Shown: positions 1 through 5,596 of the stretch, piece by piece
Numbering within the stretch: the stretch's first letter is position 1
Layout of the letters: every line of letters starts with the position of its first letter
Source: Phycisphaerales bacterium
GTDB taxonomy: Bacteria > Planctomycetota > Phycisphaerae > Phycisphaerales > SM1A02
Length of the DNA stretch: 6,116 bases
Assembly: GCA_022447165.1 (NCBI GenBank)
Contig: JAKVBR010000106.1
Location: 1-6,116 of the forward strand
Direction: 5' to 3'
Program-made: the position numbers and the translations under genes
Notes under the pieces: generated by a model
What the model was told of the DNA's origin: nothing
Seen by the model: only the letters and a program-made list of their open reading frames with translations
The model's database searches: none

Positions 1-140
1 GTCGTTCGGTCGATCACTGATTGAGATGGCTCTCCAATCTCCTTATTCATAAAACGAACGGCGAATTCCCCAATCCCAAGTGCTTGATTAGAGTCCTTTA
101 AAAGTGAAACAGTCGTTGTGTTCTGAGTTTCAACAGTCAT
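1..140 (-). CDS. N-terminal fragment of unidentified protein (possibly MmgE/PrpD-like)
   Basis: Only the first 46 codons are present; the gene runs off the left edge. Its ATG (138-140) overlaps the fbp stop codon as ATGA, which decides the start and implies translational coupling to fbp, since no Shine-Dalgarno is visible just upstream (the preceding bases are T-rich). The peptide begins MTVETQNTTTVSLLKDSN, a polar, Thr-rich leader without a signal peptide. It then continues into an amphipathic stretch, LGIGEFAVRFMNKEIGEPS, followed by QSVIDRT. The pattern of a hydrophobic helix, 'F-x-x-x-x-I-P/E-P-S' and then 'V-I-D-R-T' resembles the N-terminus of MmgE/PrpD-family (2-methylcitrate dehydratase-like) proteins. 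However, 46 residues without a catalytic motif cannot settle this. The frame is convincing as a gene; the family is a guess. Confidence 0.6.
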   Translation of the reverse strand, partial: MTVETQNTTTVSLLKDSNQALGIGEFAVRFMNKEIGEPSQSVIDRT

Positions 141-1174
141 GATAAAAAGTCAACAACCGCGTCAACTTGGTCAGTTGACCCAAGAATAACGCTGGTTCTT
201 TGATGCAGTCCTTTTGGCTGAATATCTAAAATTGGAGTGTTCTGAGCAGTGCTTTTACCGCCTGCCTGCTCAACAATCATTGCCATTGGATTTGCTTCAT
301 ACATCAGTCGAAGTTTCCCCTCTGGCTTATCTGTAGTTGGTGGGTAGATAAAGACGCCGCCCTTTAACAATACACGGTGTACATCAGCAACCATTGACCC
401 AATGTATCGAGATGAATACCCATTCTCATGCGCCCACTTGAGATATGACTTAATGCCATCACTAAAGTTGTTCGTATACGCTTCATTGATTGAATACGTC
501 TTGTTGCCGCCAGGGATCTTGATGCCTTTTTCTACAAGTACAAAGGACCCAATCGACTGGTCTAATACAAACATGTCAACACCGTTACCAGTAGTTAAGA
601 CAAGTACGGTTGATGAACCATACAGCACATAGCCCGCAGCAACTTGTTTACTTCCTGGCTGTAACATTGCTTCTTCGCGTGAGCCGCCATCAGGGAGCCG
701 CAAGACTGAAAAGATTGTTCCAACACCCACAGAAACATCGATGTTCGAAGAGCCATCGAGCGGGTCGAACAGTACGGCATACCGCCCACCGTCAGCTCGT
801 TTGCGAAGGAGCATTGGTGTTTCGTTTTCTTCACTAGCCAAAACTCCAACATGCTCTCTGTCACCAAGACAACGAAGAATGAGTTCATTGGCAATCACAT
901 CTAACTTTTGTTGCGTTTCTCCCTGCACATTGGTTTCGTCAATGTCACCAATGACGTCTTGAATCCGAGCACAACGGACTTTATTCCCAATGGCTTTTGT
1001 CGCTAGAGAAATTGCTGAGAGAATCCAACTAAATTCACCTGTTGCAGTAGGGTGATTTTGCTCTTCAGCAAGAATACTGCTTTGCAAGCTTGTGAGGTTA
1101 TCTTTTGTCCAGCGTTGTTCCATGTGTGTTTCGCCAACCCCCCACTTGAGGTACGATGTGCGGTTCAGATTCAA
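137..1174 (-). CDS. fbp: Fructose-1,6-bisphosphatase, class I
   Basis: Hydrolyses fructose 1,6-bisphosphate to fructose 6-phosphate in the cytoplasm, the committed step of gluconeogenesis and a step of sugar-phosphate cycles. With the TTG start the product is 345 residues, close to the family's usual 330-345. Visible class I signatures, in order, are ATGEFSWILSAISLATK (44-60, matching the N-terminal ATGE..LLSAI block), NVQGETQQKLD (82-92), the metal-binding ASEENE (113-118) and DPLDGSSNID (137-146), KQVAAGYVLYGSST (176-189), YSIN (227-230), SRYIGSMVADVHR (255-267, substrate binding), KLRLMYEANPMA (287-298, metal-ligand Glu293) and LHQRTSVILGS (323-333). All expected catalytic residues are present, so the enzyme should be active. 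The start is uncertain. TTG at 1174 has AAGG seven bases upstream, whereas ATG at 1123 (residue 18) lacks a clear ribosome site but would begin nearer the E. coli Fbp N-terminus. It is divergent from the thiolase gene and overlaps the next gene by 4 bases. Confidence 0.97.
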   Translation of the reverse strand: MNLNRTSYLKWGVGETHMEQRWTKDNLTSLQSSILAEEQNHPTATGEFSWILSAISLATKAIGNKVRCARIQDVIGDIDETNVQGETQQKLDVIANELILRCLGDREHVGVLASEENETPMLLRKRADGGRYAVLFDPLDGSSNIDVSVGVGTIFSVLRLPDGGSREEAMLQPGSKQVAAGYVLYGSSTVLVLTTGNGVDMFVLDQSIGSFVLVEKGIKIPGGNKTYSINEAYTNNFSDGIKSYLKWAHENGYSSRYIGSMVADVHRVLLKGGVFIYPPTTDKPEGKLRLMYEANPMAMIVEQAGGKSTAQNTPILDIQPKGLHQRTSVILGSTDQVDAVVDFLS

Positions 1175-1212
1175 TATTCTACCTTTTCCTTCAATTGAGC
1201 GAGTAAAACAAC
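1175..1212. promoter_or_regulatory. Divergent intergenic region between fbp and thiolase
   Basis: Only 38 bases separate the TTG of fbp from the ATG of the thiolase (89 if fbp starts at its ATG). Both divergent genes must take their promoters from here or from the first codons of the opposite gene. On the minus strand TAGAAT (1176-1181) resembles a -10 box, but I find no convincing -35 at 16-18 bases. On the plus strand TTGAGG (1146-1151) and TATTCT (1175-1180) resemble promoter hexamers, but the spacing of 23 is too long. The location is therefore inferred from gene layout and not from a clear consensus. Confidence 0.35.
1182..1185 (-). promoter_or_regulatory. Possible ribosome binding site for a TTG start of fbp
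   Basis: On the minus strand AAGG, inside the purine-rich run GGAAAAGG, lies exactly 7 bases before the TTG at 1174. This favours the 345-residue form of FBPase over the ATG at 1123, whose upstream bases (GGCGAAACACAC) contain no good Shine-Dalgarno. A counter-argument is the adjacent TAGAAT (1176-1181, minus), which could instead be a -10 element. In that case the transcript would begin too late for the TTG, and the ATG at 1123 would be the start. Confidence 0.4.
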
Positions 1213-2397
1213 ATGACAGAACAACAGCAGCATCCAGTCATTATTTCTGCAAAACGAACGCCAGTCGGCCGTTTTTTAGGTGGTCTTTCAAGGGTTCCAG
1301 CACCAACGCTTGGCTCCATTGCCATTCAATCAGCGTTAGAAGCGATTGATTTAGATGGCGGTGACGTTGATGAATGTGTCATGGGTTGTGTTTTACAAGC
1401 AGGTCTTGGACAAAATCCAGCCCGCCAAGCAGGACTTAAAGCGGGGCTACCCTCGAAACTTTCCGCAATCACCGTGAATAAGGTGTGTGGTAGTGGATTG
1501 CAGGCAGTGATGCAAGCAGCACAGTCAATCAAAGCGGGAGATAACAATGTTGTTGTTGCTGGGGGAATGGAAAACATGTCAAGCGCTCCCCACCTCGCTC
1601 ATGTTCGCAGTGGCATTAAGTTTGGCAATGGCGAACTCATCGACCATATGATGCATGACGGCTTAACGTGCGCGTTTGAGGGTTGGGGAATGGGTAATGC
1701 TGCTGAATGGACAGCAACTGAGTTTGATATTTCTCGTGAGCAACAAGATGAACTTGCCGCAAACTCTCATAAGCGAGCCGCACACGCAATCAGTGAAGGA
1801 TGGTTTAACAATGAGATTGTTTCATTAGAAGCTGCGTCAATCAAACAGCGAGAAGATGTTGGAAGCGATGAAGGCGTACGCGGCGACTCAACTGCGGAAG
1901 GTCTTGGAAAGTTAAGACCTGCATTTACAAAAAAAGGATCAGTCACTGCAGGCAACGCTTCTCAAATTTCTGACGGAGGCGCAGCAGTCATTATTGCAAG
2001 CGAGGCCAAAGCAGCATCACTTGGTATCGAACCACTTGCAAAGATTGTTGATTCAAACACTGTTGGGGTTGAGCCTAAAGCAATCTTTACCGCTCCAGGT
2101 CTTGGCATTGAAAAACTTCTAAAGGACAACAACCTTACGGTTGATGACATCGACCTTTTTGAGATTAACGAAGCATTTGCTGTTCAAGTTCTACAAAACA
2201 TTGGGCATCTTGGCATTTCAATGGATAAAGTAAATGTTGGCGGAGGCGGAATTGCACTTGGCCACCCAATTGGTGCATCAGGCACCCGCGTTTTAATTTC
2301 ACTGATTTATCACATGAAACGCACTGGCGCTAAAAGAGGCGTCGTTAGTTTATGCCTTGGTGGTGGCAATGCTGTTTCGATGTTGATCGAAGCGTAA
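1213..2397 (+). CDS. Acetyl-CoA C-acetyltransferase (biosynthetic-type thiolase)
   Basis: Cytoplasmic enzyme that condenses two acetyl-CoA to acetoacetyl-CoA, or runs the reverse thiolysis, feeding ketone-body, polyhydroxybutyrate, mevalonate or short fatty-acid metabolism. At 394 residues it has the standard length of the family. The N-terminal block SAKRTPVGRFLGGL (12-25) is followed by the acyl-accepting Cys92 in NKVCGSGLQAV, then AGGMENMS (116-123), GWGMGNAAEW (157-166), AGNASQISDGGAAV (246-259), NEAFA (319-323), His351 in GGGIALGHPIGASGTR, and the acid-base Cys381 in SLCLGGGNAV. From memory of the Zoogloea enzyme (Cys89, Asn316, His348, Cys378), every catalytic residue is conserved at a constant offset of +3. 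A small deviation is GGGG where NGG is more usual just before the His motif. The ATG is preceded by only a weak GAG-type ribosome site. No phaB, hbd or CoA-transferase gene is in the window, so the pathway is open and I do not choose between atoB and phaA. Confidence 0.96.
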   Translation: MTEQQQHPVIISAKRTPVGRFLGGLSRVPAPTLGSIAIQSALEAIDLDGGDVDECVMGCVLQAGLGQNPARQAGLKAGLPSKLSAITVNKVCGSGLQAVMQAAQSIKAGDNNVVVAGGMENMSSAPHLAHVRSGIKFGNGELIDHMMHDGLTCAFEGWGMGNAAEWTATEFDISREQQDELAANSHKRAAHAISEGWFNNEIVSLEAASIKQREDVGSDEGVRGDSTAEGLGKLRPAFTKKGSVTAGNASQISDGGAAVIIASEAKAASLGIEPLAKIVDSNTVGVEPKAIFTAPGLGIEKLLKDNNLTVDDIDLFEINEAFAVQVLQNIGHLGISMDKVNVGGGGIALGHPIGASGTRVLISLIYHMKRTGAKRGVVSLCLGGGNAVSMLIEA

Positions 2398-2404
2398 CTG
2401 TTTG

Positions 2405-2420
2405 CTCACTTATGCGTGAG
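2405..2420. terminator. Weak hairpin at the convergent gene junction
   Basis: CTCAC-TTATGC-GTGAG forms a 5-bp stem with a 6-base loop. It lies just past the thiolase stop and spans the stop codon of the minus-strand 41-codon frame. Being symmetric, it could act on both transcripts. Neither side has a run of T (plus side continues TCGAAAGC, minus side CAAACAG), so it is not a canonical intrinsic terminator. Confidence 0.3.
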
Positions 2421-2535
2421 TCGAAAGCGGCCTTGTCGTTCCACTTTTCTTAATGAGTGGACGACGCGTTGCGGCTTTAGGCCCAGCAACTTGCTTCGGT
2501 CTATTTGGTTGTTTTATTTTCACAGGCCTTTTCAT
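2410..2535 (-). CDS. Small, strongly basic 41-residue protein of unknown function
   Basis: A 41-codon frame starting at ATG 2533-2535, whose ATGA overlaps the stop of the cytosine deaminase gene by 4 bases. GGAGG (minus strand, 2546-2550) lies 10 bases upstream, so both coupling and a ribosome site support the start. The peptide opens MKRPVKIKQPNRPKQVAGPK and ends TTRPLSTHA. It holds 7 Lys, 5 Arg and 6 Pro, with no Asp, Glu, Cys, Phe, Tyr or Trp. Such a composition predicts a disordered, positively charged polypeptide that could bind nucleic acid or another polyanion; this is inference from composition only. I recognise no family. A caution is that the GGAGG falls in codons for the conserved deaminase end (Ala-Glu-Asp), so it may exist for protein reasons. 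It ends 12 bases from the convergent thiolase stop. The same frame is open further upstream to another ATG at 2601, but that start lies inside the deaminase and lacks comparable support. Confidence 0.45.
   Translation of the reverse strand: MKRPVKIKQPNRPKQVAGPKAATRRPLIKKSGTTRPLSTHA
2435..2465. repeat. Imperfect inverted repeat (10-bp stem, one bulge)
   Basis: GTCGTTCCACT (2435-2445) pairs with AGTGGACGAC (2456-2465), leaving one unpaired T and a 10-base loop. It sits in the second half of the 41-codon frame and in the antisense run-off region of the thiolase transcript. No T-run follows in either direction. It could slow or stabilise either transcript 3' end, or be chance. Confidence 0.35.
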
Positions 2536-2987
2536 AGTCCGATGTCCTCCGCCCACAAATCGGGCTTCTCGCGCTTCATGCGTTCCATTAACTGAATGCA
2601 TCGTTCGTCTTGAAGCACATGTACTTCAACACCATTCGAGCACATTAAGTCCTCTGCGCCAAGAAAACTTTTATTTTCTCCAACAAATACGCGTTTAACG
2701 CCAAATAAAAGGGATGTCCCTGTGCACATAATGCAAGGACTCAGTGTCGAAATCAAAGTGAGTGTGCCCCAATCTCTTCGTCTACCAGCATTTCGAAAAC
2801 AAACAACCTCAGCGTGCGCAGTTGGATCGCCAGATTGAACGCGCATGTTATGACCACTTGAAACAATTTCACCCTTCTGACTGACAAGGGTAGAGCCAAT
2901 TGGGATTCCGCCCTCTGCCCAGGATTTTTCAGCTTGCGCAACCGCTTCATCTAACCCCAACTCAATTGCTTTTGTAAGTTCACTCAT
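2532..2987 (-). CDS. Cytosine deaminase of the yeast Fcy1 type (zinc nucleobase deaminase)
   Basis: A 151-residue member of the CMP/dCMP deaminase fold, predicted to convert cytosine to uracil plus ammonia in pyrimidine salvage. The zinc site is visible: His58-Ala59-Glu60 (Glu60 the proton shuttle) and Cys85/Cys88 in LSPCIMCTG. Beyond these generic motifs it matches yeast Fcy1 as I remember it. GHNMR (46-50), with the base-contacting Asn47, corresponds to yeast Asn51. VGENKSF (102-108) corresponds to VGENVNF. DERC (127-130) is shared. The C-terminal W-x-E-D-I-G (145-150, with Asp148) corresponds to yeast WFEDIG with Asp155. Length is close to the 158 of Fcy1. One difference is HAE where yeast has HGE. 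It is unrelated to E. coli CodA, an amidohydrolase. A guanine or nucleoside deaminase is the alternative, but the C-terminal motif argues against it. The ATG overlaps the preceding lipoprotein gene by 8 bases (ATGAGTGA) with no Shine-Dalgarno of its own, so expression is probably coupled. Confidence 0.88.
   Translation of the reverse strand: MSELTKAIELGLDEAVAQAEKSWAEGGIPIGSTLVSQKGEIVSSGHNMRVQSGDPTAHAEVVCFRNAGRRRDWGTLTLISTLSPCIMCTGTSLLFGVKRVFVGENKSFLGAEDLMCSNGVEVHVLQDERCIQLMERMKREKPDLWAEDIGL
2546..2550 (-). promoter_or_regulatory. Shine-Dalgarno GGAGG for the 41-codon frame
   Basis: On the minus strand GGAGG lies 10 bases before ATG 2535, a workable spacing, and is the best ribosome-site match I noticed in the window. 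It is embedded in the last codons of the cytosine deaminase (GCG GAG GAC). The Glu-Asp there is conserved in the deaminase family, which weakens it as independent evidence. Confidence 0.45.
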
Positions 2988-3462
2988 AAACTAACAACGC
3001 AGGGTCATTAGGCGTAGGTATTTCTTTTACAGGTACAAGCCAGACGCGATCCCGCGTGACGTGCCACTTATCAATCAACGATGCCTCCAAATGAATCGTT
3101 GCCATTTCATATCCGCCCGATGCCGATGGAAAGAACATGTCGACATCTGCATGAAATCCACGAACTCGCAATTCAACTACATGGTACGCGGGCTGACCGA
3201 CTTCAGTCATTGGAAGTACGCCGTTTAGTTTTTCTGAAACACGGGCGTAAGCAGTCGCGCTCATCCCCTTTGGCAAGTTGAACACAATGGAGTCCATGCC
3301 TCCAAAATGTTCAAAGGCATATTCAAAAGCCGTTGCAAGAATTGTAATGACGGGCTCATTAACGTTCTTGCTGTAATTTTCCACTGTCTTGTTTTCAATT
3401 GGTGGATATGTAGCGATGGGCGTGCATGACGCGCAAACAAGAAGGATGATTAAAAATCTCAT
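2980..3462 (-). CDS. Probable small lipoprotein, unknown function
   Basis: A 160-residue protein with a very short secretion signal, MRFLIILLVCASC: one Arg, a hydrophobic stretch (3-9), then Cys13 as the likely lipidated residue. The lipobox is not ideal (V-C-A-S-C, lacking Leu at -3), and Cys10 offers no better alternative. The mature part is a mixed alpha/beta domain. It has a likely helix around 37-53 (ITILATAFEYAFEHF), then strand-rich segments around 93-108 (HVVELRVRGFHADVDM) and 118-144, ending NDPALLVYE. I see no catalytic motif, repeat or transmembrane segment and do not recognise the family. The start is fixed because an in-frame stop lies five codons upstream and no other Met precedes residue 56; there is no clear ribosome site. 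It follows ubiX after 44 bases and overlaps the deaminase by 8. Its location in a cluster that begins with outer-membrane and periplasmic efflux parts is compatible with an envelope role, but that is only context. Confidence 0.75.
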   Translation of the reverse strand: MRFLIILLVCASCTPIATYPPIENKTVENYSKNVNEPVITILATAFEYAFEHFGGMDSIVFNLPKGMSATAYARVSEKLNGVLPMTEVGQPAYHVVELRVRGFHADVDMFFPSASGGYEMATIHLEASLIDKWHVTRDRVWLVPVKEIPTPNDPALLVYE

Positions 3463-3506
3463 GCACGAAGTGTATCACAACAACGCAGTTAATTTGTGAG
3501 TTCTGT

Positions 3507-4085
3507 CTAACCCCAACGAACAGGCATTTCATGATCGATATCAAGGAGGTCTACGAGCTTCCCAACCATAAAATCTACGACATCACTGATTGTCACCGGA
3601 TTCATATAGAAACCAGGAGACAATGGAGCAACAATTGCACCCGCCTCTGTTGTCCGCTTGATGTTTTCGATATCAATGAGTGAGAGGGGTGATTCGCGGT
3701 GACCTAATACCAATTTTCGTCGTTCTTTAAGGCAGACTAACGCCGCCCGCTGAACAAGTGTGCTTGTGATTCCCGATGCAATTGACCCAAGCGTGTTACT
3801 TGAACAAGGTAGAACAATCATGCCGTCGTGTAAAAAAGTACCAGAGGCAATTGGCGCGCCTAAATCTCTGTCGTTATGAAGTACTAAGTTGGAATTAAAG
3901 GCGCTCACTCCAAGTTCTTCGGCGTTTAACTTTTTAACGCCCGACTCCTCAAACAACAGCCGTTTGCCCAAGCCGGAAACACACAAATGGACTTCAACTC
4001 CCTTCTCCATGAGCAGTTGAATCAAACGAATAGTGTACGGAGCTCCAGACGCACCTGTCACACCAACTACGACTCGCTTTGTCAT
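3507..4085 (-). CDS. ubiX: Flavin prenyltransferase UbiX (prenyl-FMN synthase)
   Basis: Attaches a dimethylallyl unit to FMN to make prenylated FMN, the cofactor of UbiD-family (de)carboxylases. At 192 residues it is of normal family length. Diagnostic segments are VGVTGASGAPY (7-17, FMN binding), SGTFLHDGMIVLPCSSNTL (81-99), RAALVCLKERRKLVLGHRESPL (113-134, which the family uses for phosphate binding), TTEAGAIV (145-152) and PLSPGFYMNP (154-163), followed by a C-terminal helix VVDFMVGKLVDLLDID. Small departures from the enterobacterial form are SSN in place of SMK after PC, and RAAL in place of RAAD; the catalytic framework looks intact. The ATG overlaps the adaptor stop codon as ATGA, with only a weak purine stretch upstream, so translation is probably coupled. 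No ubiD is in the window, so whether it serves ubiquinone synthesis or another decarboxylation cannot be decided here. Confidence 0.96.
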   Translation of the reverse strand: MTKRVVVGVTGASGAPYTIRLIQLLMEKGVEVHLCVSGLGKRLLFEESGVKKLNAEELGVSAFNSNLVLHNDRDLGAPIASGTFLHDGMIVLPCSSNTLGSIASGITSTLVQRAALVCLKERRKLVLGHRESPLSLIDIENIKRTTEAGAIVAPLSPGFYMNPVTISDVVDFMVGKLVDLLDIDHEMPVRWG

Positions 4086-5596
4086 GAGTTATTCTCTGAT
4101 CCTGATGTAGAAATCACCGATGCTGGGCTCGGGTCTCTTAACAACACCCGCTCATCACCACTTAGGCCTTCAGTTACCTCGGCGTATGTTTCGCTAAATC
4201 GGTTAATGCGAATTGGACGCTGCTCAAAACCACCGCTTTGCTGTACCCATACCCACGATAAATCCCCATCTCGCCGAATTGCGTGGACAGGAACATAGGT
4301 CACATCTTCAACAGTTTCGACATAGATTTCCGCTGCACATCGCATTGATGGTTTTAGAACGATGCCTTGTTTGTCGACAATTTGAATTTCAACTGTGTAA
4401 TCTCTTCGATTTGGATCTCGCCATCCGCCACCTGTTGCAAGAACACCTACTGAATGAACAACACCCTCAAACACATTGTCGGGATATGCATCGCAAACAA
4501 CAGTTGCTCTTTGTCCTTCTTGAATAAGGCCACTAAGGGCTTCGTTTACTTTGACGCGAGCAATCATTTTGTCAGTATCTGGTATAATCATGACAAGTTG
4601 GTTACGCCAGAGTGAACGACCAACTCGGAGTCGCTCGTCTTCTTCACGACGATCACCCAAACTACTTGCATACACCACCATGCCTGGTGCGGGTGCAGTG
4701 ACAACACACTTTTCAAGTTGGTCTTGTTTGTTTGCGAGTTGTTCTTCACGCTTGTTTAAATGATTTCGTTTTGCTACGACATTTTCTGTGGCTTGACTTA
4801 ACTCGGATTCAAGTCGTTCTGTCGCTCGCTCAAGTTCACCTTGCGCCTGTGTTAAGTCTGACTCTTTCTGTTGGCGCTCTTTCTCAAATGTGTATTGCTC
4901 ATACACGTTTTGAGATAATTTCGCTTTCTTCAATGCAGCGTCAGCACGAAGAAGCGCAATCTCATCTTGATCGAGTTCATCTTTACTCAAGAACTTTTGT
5001 TCATAAAGCGTTTTCGATGATTCAAACTTCTTTTCAAGTCGATCGAAATCTTTTTGTGCGGTTTGAACTGCAAGTTCAAGTTCTTGCCGCTTAGCAATAA
5101 CGTCGCCTTCCTTCCACGAGTGGAGTGCAAGTTCAGCGAGATTGACTGCGAGTTGTTTGGTTGCTATCTCAGAGTCTCGCTTCTTCTCCGAAATTGATAG
5201 ATTCGTTTCACTATTTTGAAGATCGTTTCTTGCGGAGGTCACATTGATTTCAGCATTTCGTATGGCTTCGAGCAAGTTTTCATCATTGAGTTTAAAAAGG
5301 ACATCGCCAGTGTCAATCATTGAACCCTCGTCTACCAAACTCACAACTACAGCGTTTTCTACCTGGTTGCGAATACTGATTTGCTCTTGGGCTTCTAGCT
5401 CGCCTGAAGTTGGCACTCTGATTTCAAAACTCCCCTTCGTAACATCAAACAACTCAGTATCGCGAATTGTGTTTGACTGGGAACCGCTCCCCATATTTAA
5501 CGCTATCGCAGAAATCAGGATAAACATAATGGCAAGAATGCCAATAATGACGGGAGATGACAGTGCACGTCGCATGGATGTAGATTGTAAACGCAT
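4082..5596 (-). CDS. Periplasmic adaptor (membrane fusion protein), HlyD/MacA-like
   Basis: A 504-residue inner-membrane-anchored adaptor that should bridge an export pump to a TolC-type channel. Residues 1-14 are basic (RLQSTSMRR) and 15-34 form one hydrophobic segment, a signal anchor leaving the rest in the periplasm. About 52-105 is the first half of the lipoyl-like (barrel-sandwich) domain, with GELEAQEQISIRNQVEN and the typical EGSMIDTGDVLFKL. About 107-296 is a long hairpin rich in Glu, Lys, Gln and Ala with few prolines, predicted coiled coil for docking on the channel. About 297-345 returns the second lipoyl half (VVTAPAPGMVVYA). About 345-425 is the beta-barrel (IARVKVNE, then LKPSMRCAAEIYVE). 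The remainder (VPVHAIRRDGDLSWVWV, then VTEGLSGDERVLL) is the membrane-proximal domain. The start ATG overlaps the TolC-like stop as TAATG, with AGAAG a few bases upstream. Met8 is a weaker alternative. The MacA-like C-terminal layout suggests an ABC or RND partner, which is absent from the window. Confidence 0.93.
   Translation of the reverse strand: MRLQSTSMRRALSSPVIIGILAIMFILISAIALNMGSGSQSNTIRDTELFDVTKGSFEIRVPTSGELEAQEQISIRNQVENAVVVSLVDEGSMIDTGDVLFKLNDENLLEAIRNAEINVTSARNDLQNSETNLSISEKKRDSEIATKQLAVNLAELALHSWKEGDVIAKRQELELAVQTAQKDFDRLEKKFESSKTLYEQKFLSKDELDQDEIALLRADAALKKAKLSQNVYEQYTFEKERQQKESDLTQAQGELERATERLESELSQATENVVAKRNHLNKREEQLANKQDQLEKCVVTAPAPGMVVYASSLGDRREEDERLRVGRSLWRNQLVMIIPDTDKMIARVKVNEALSGLIQEGQRATVVCDAYPDNVFEGVVHSVGVLATGGGWRDPNRRDYTVEIQIVDKQGIVLKPSMRCAAEIYVETVEDVTYVPVHAIRRDGDLSWVWVQQSGGFEQRPIRINRFSETYAEVTEGLSGDERVLLRDPSPASVISTSGSENNS

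Noticed and set aside
595..894. Open frame of 99 codons on the minus strand inside fbp
   Set aside because: It lies entirely within the well-conserved FBPase frame and shows no domain, ribosome site or sensible composition; a shadow frame.
2410..2601. Longer, 63-codon version of the small basic frame
   Set aside because: Its upstream ATG lies well inside the conserved deaminase C-terminus and lacks the overlap and ribosome site that support the start at 2535.
2992..3487. Ten-base repeat AACAACGCAG at about 2992 and 3479, shortly upstream of the deaminase and lipoprotein starts
   Set aside because: Only two copies, one within coding sequence, no symmetry and no further copies noticed; probably chance.
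3463..3506. Possible promoter in the 44-base gap between ubiX and the lipoprotein gene (GATACA as -10)
   Set aside because: No acceptable -35 at 16-18 bases; kept only as a place where an internal promoter could be tested.
4732..5094. Plus-strand frame of 120 codons opposite the adaptor coiled coil
   Set aside because: Antisense to the repetitive Glu/Lys/Gln codons of the adaptor, which tend to produce long open antisense frames; no recognisable protein features.
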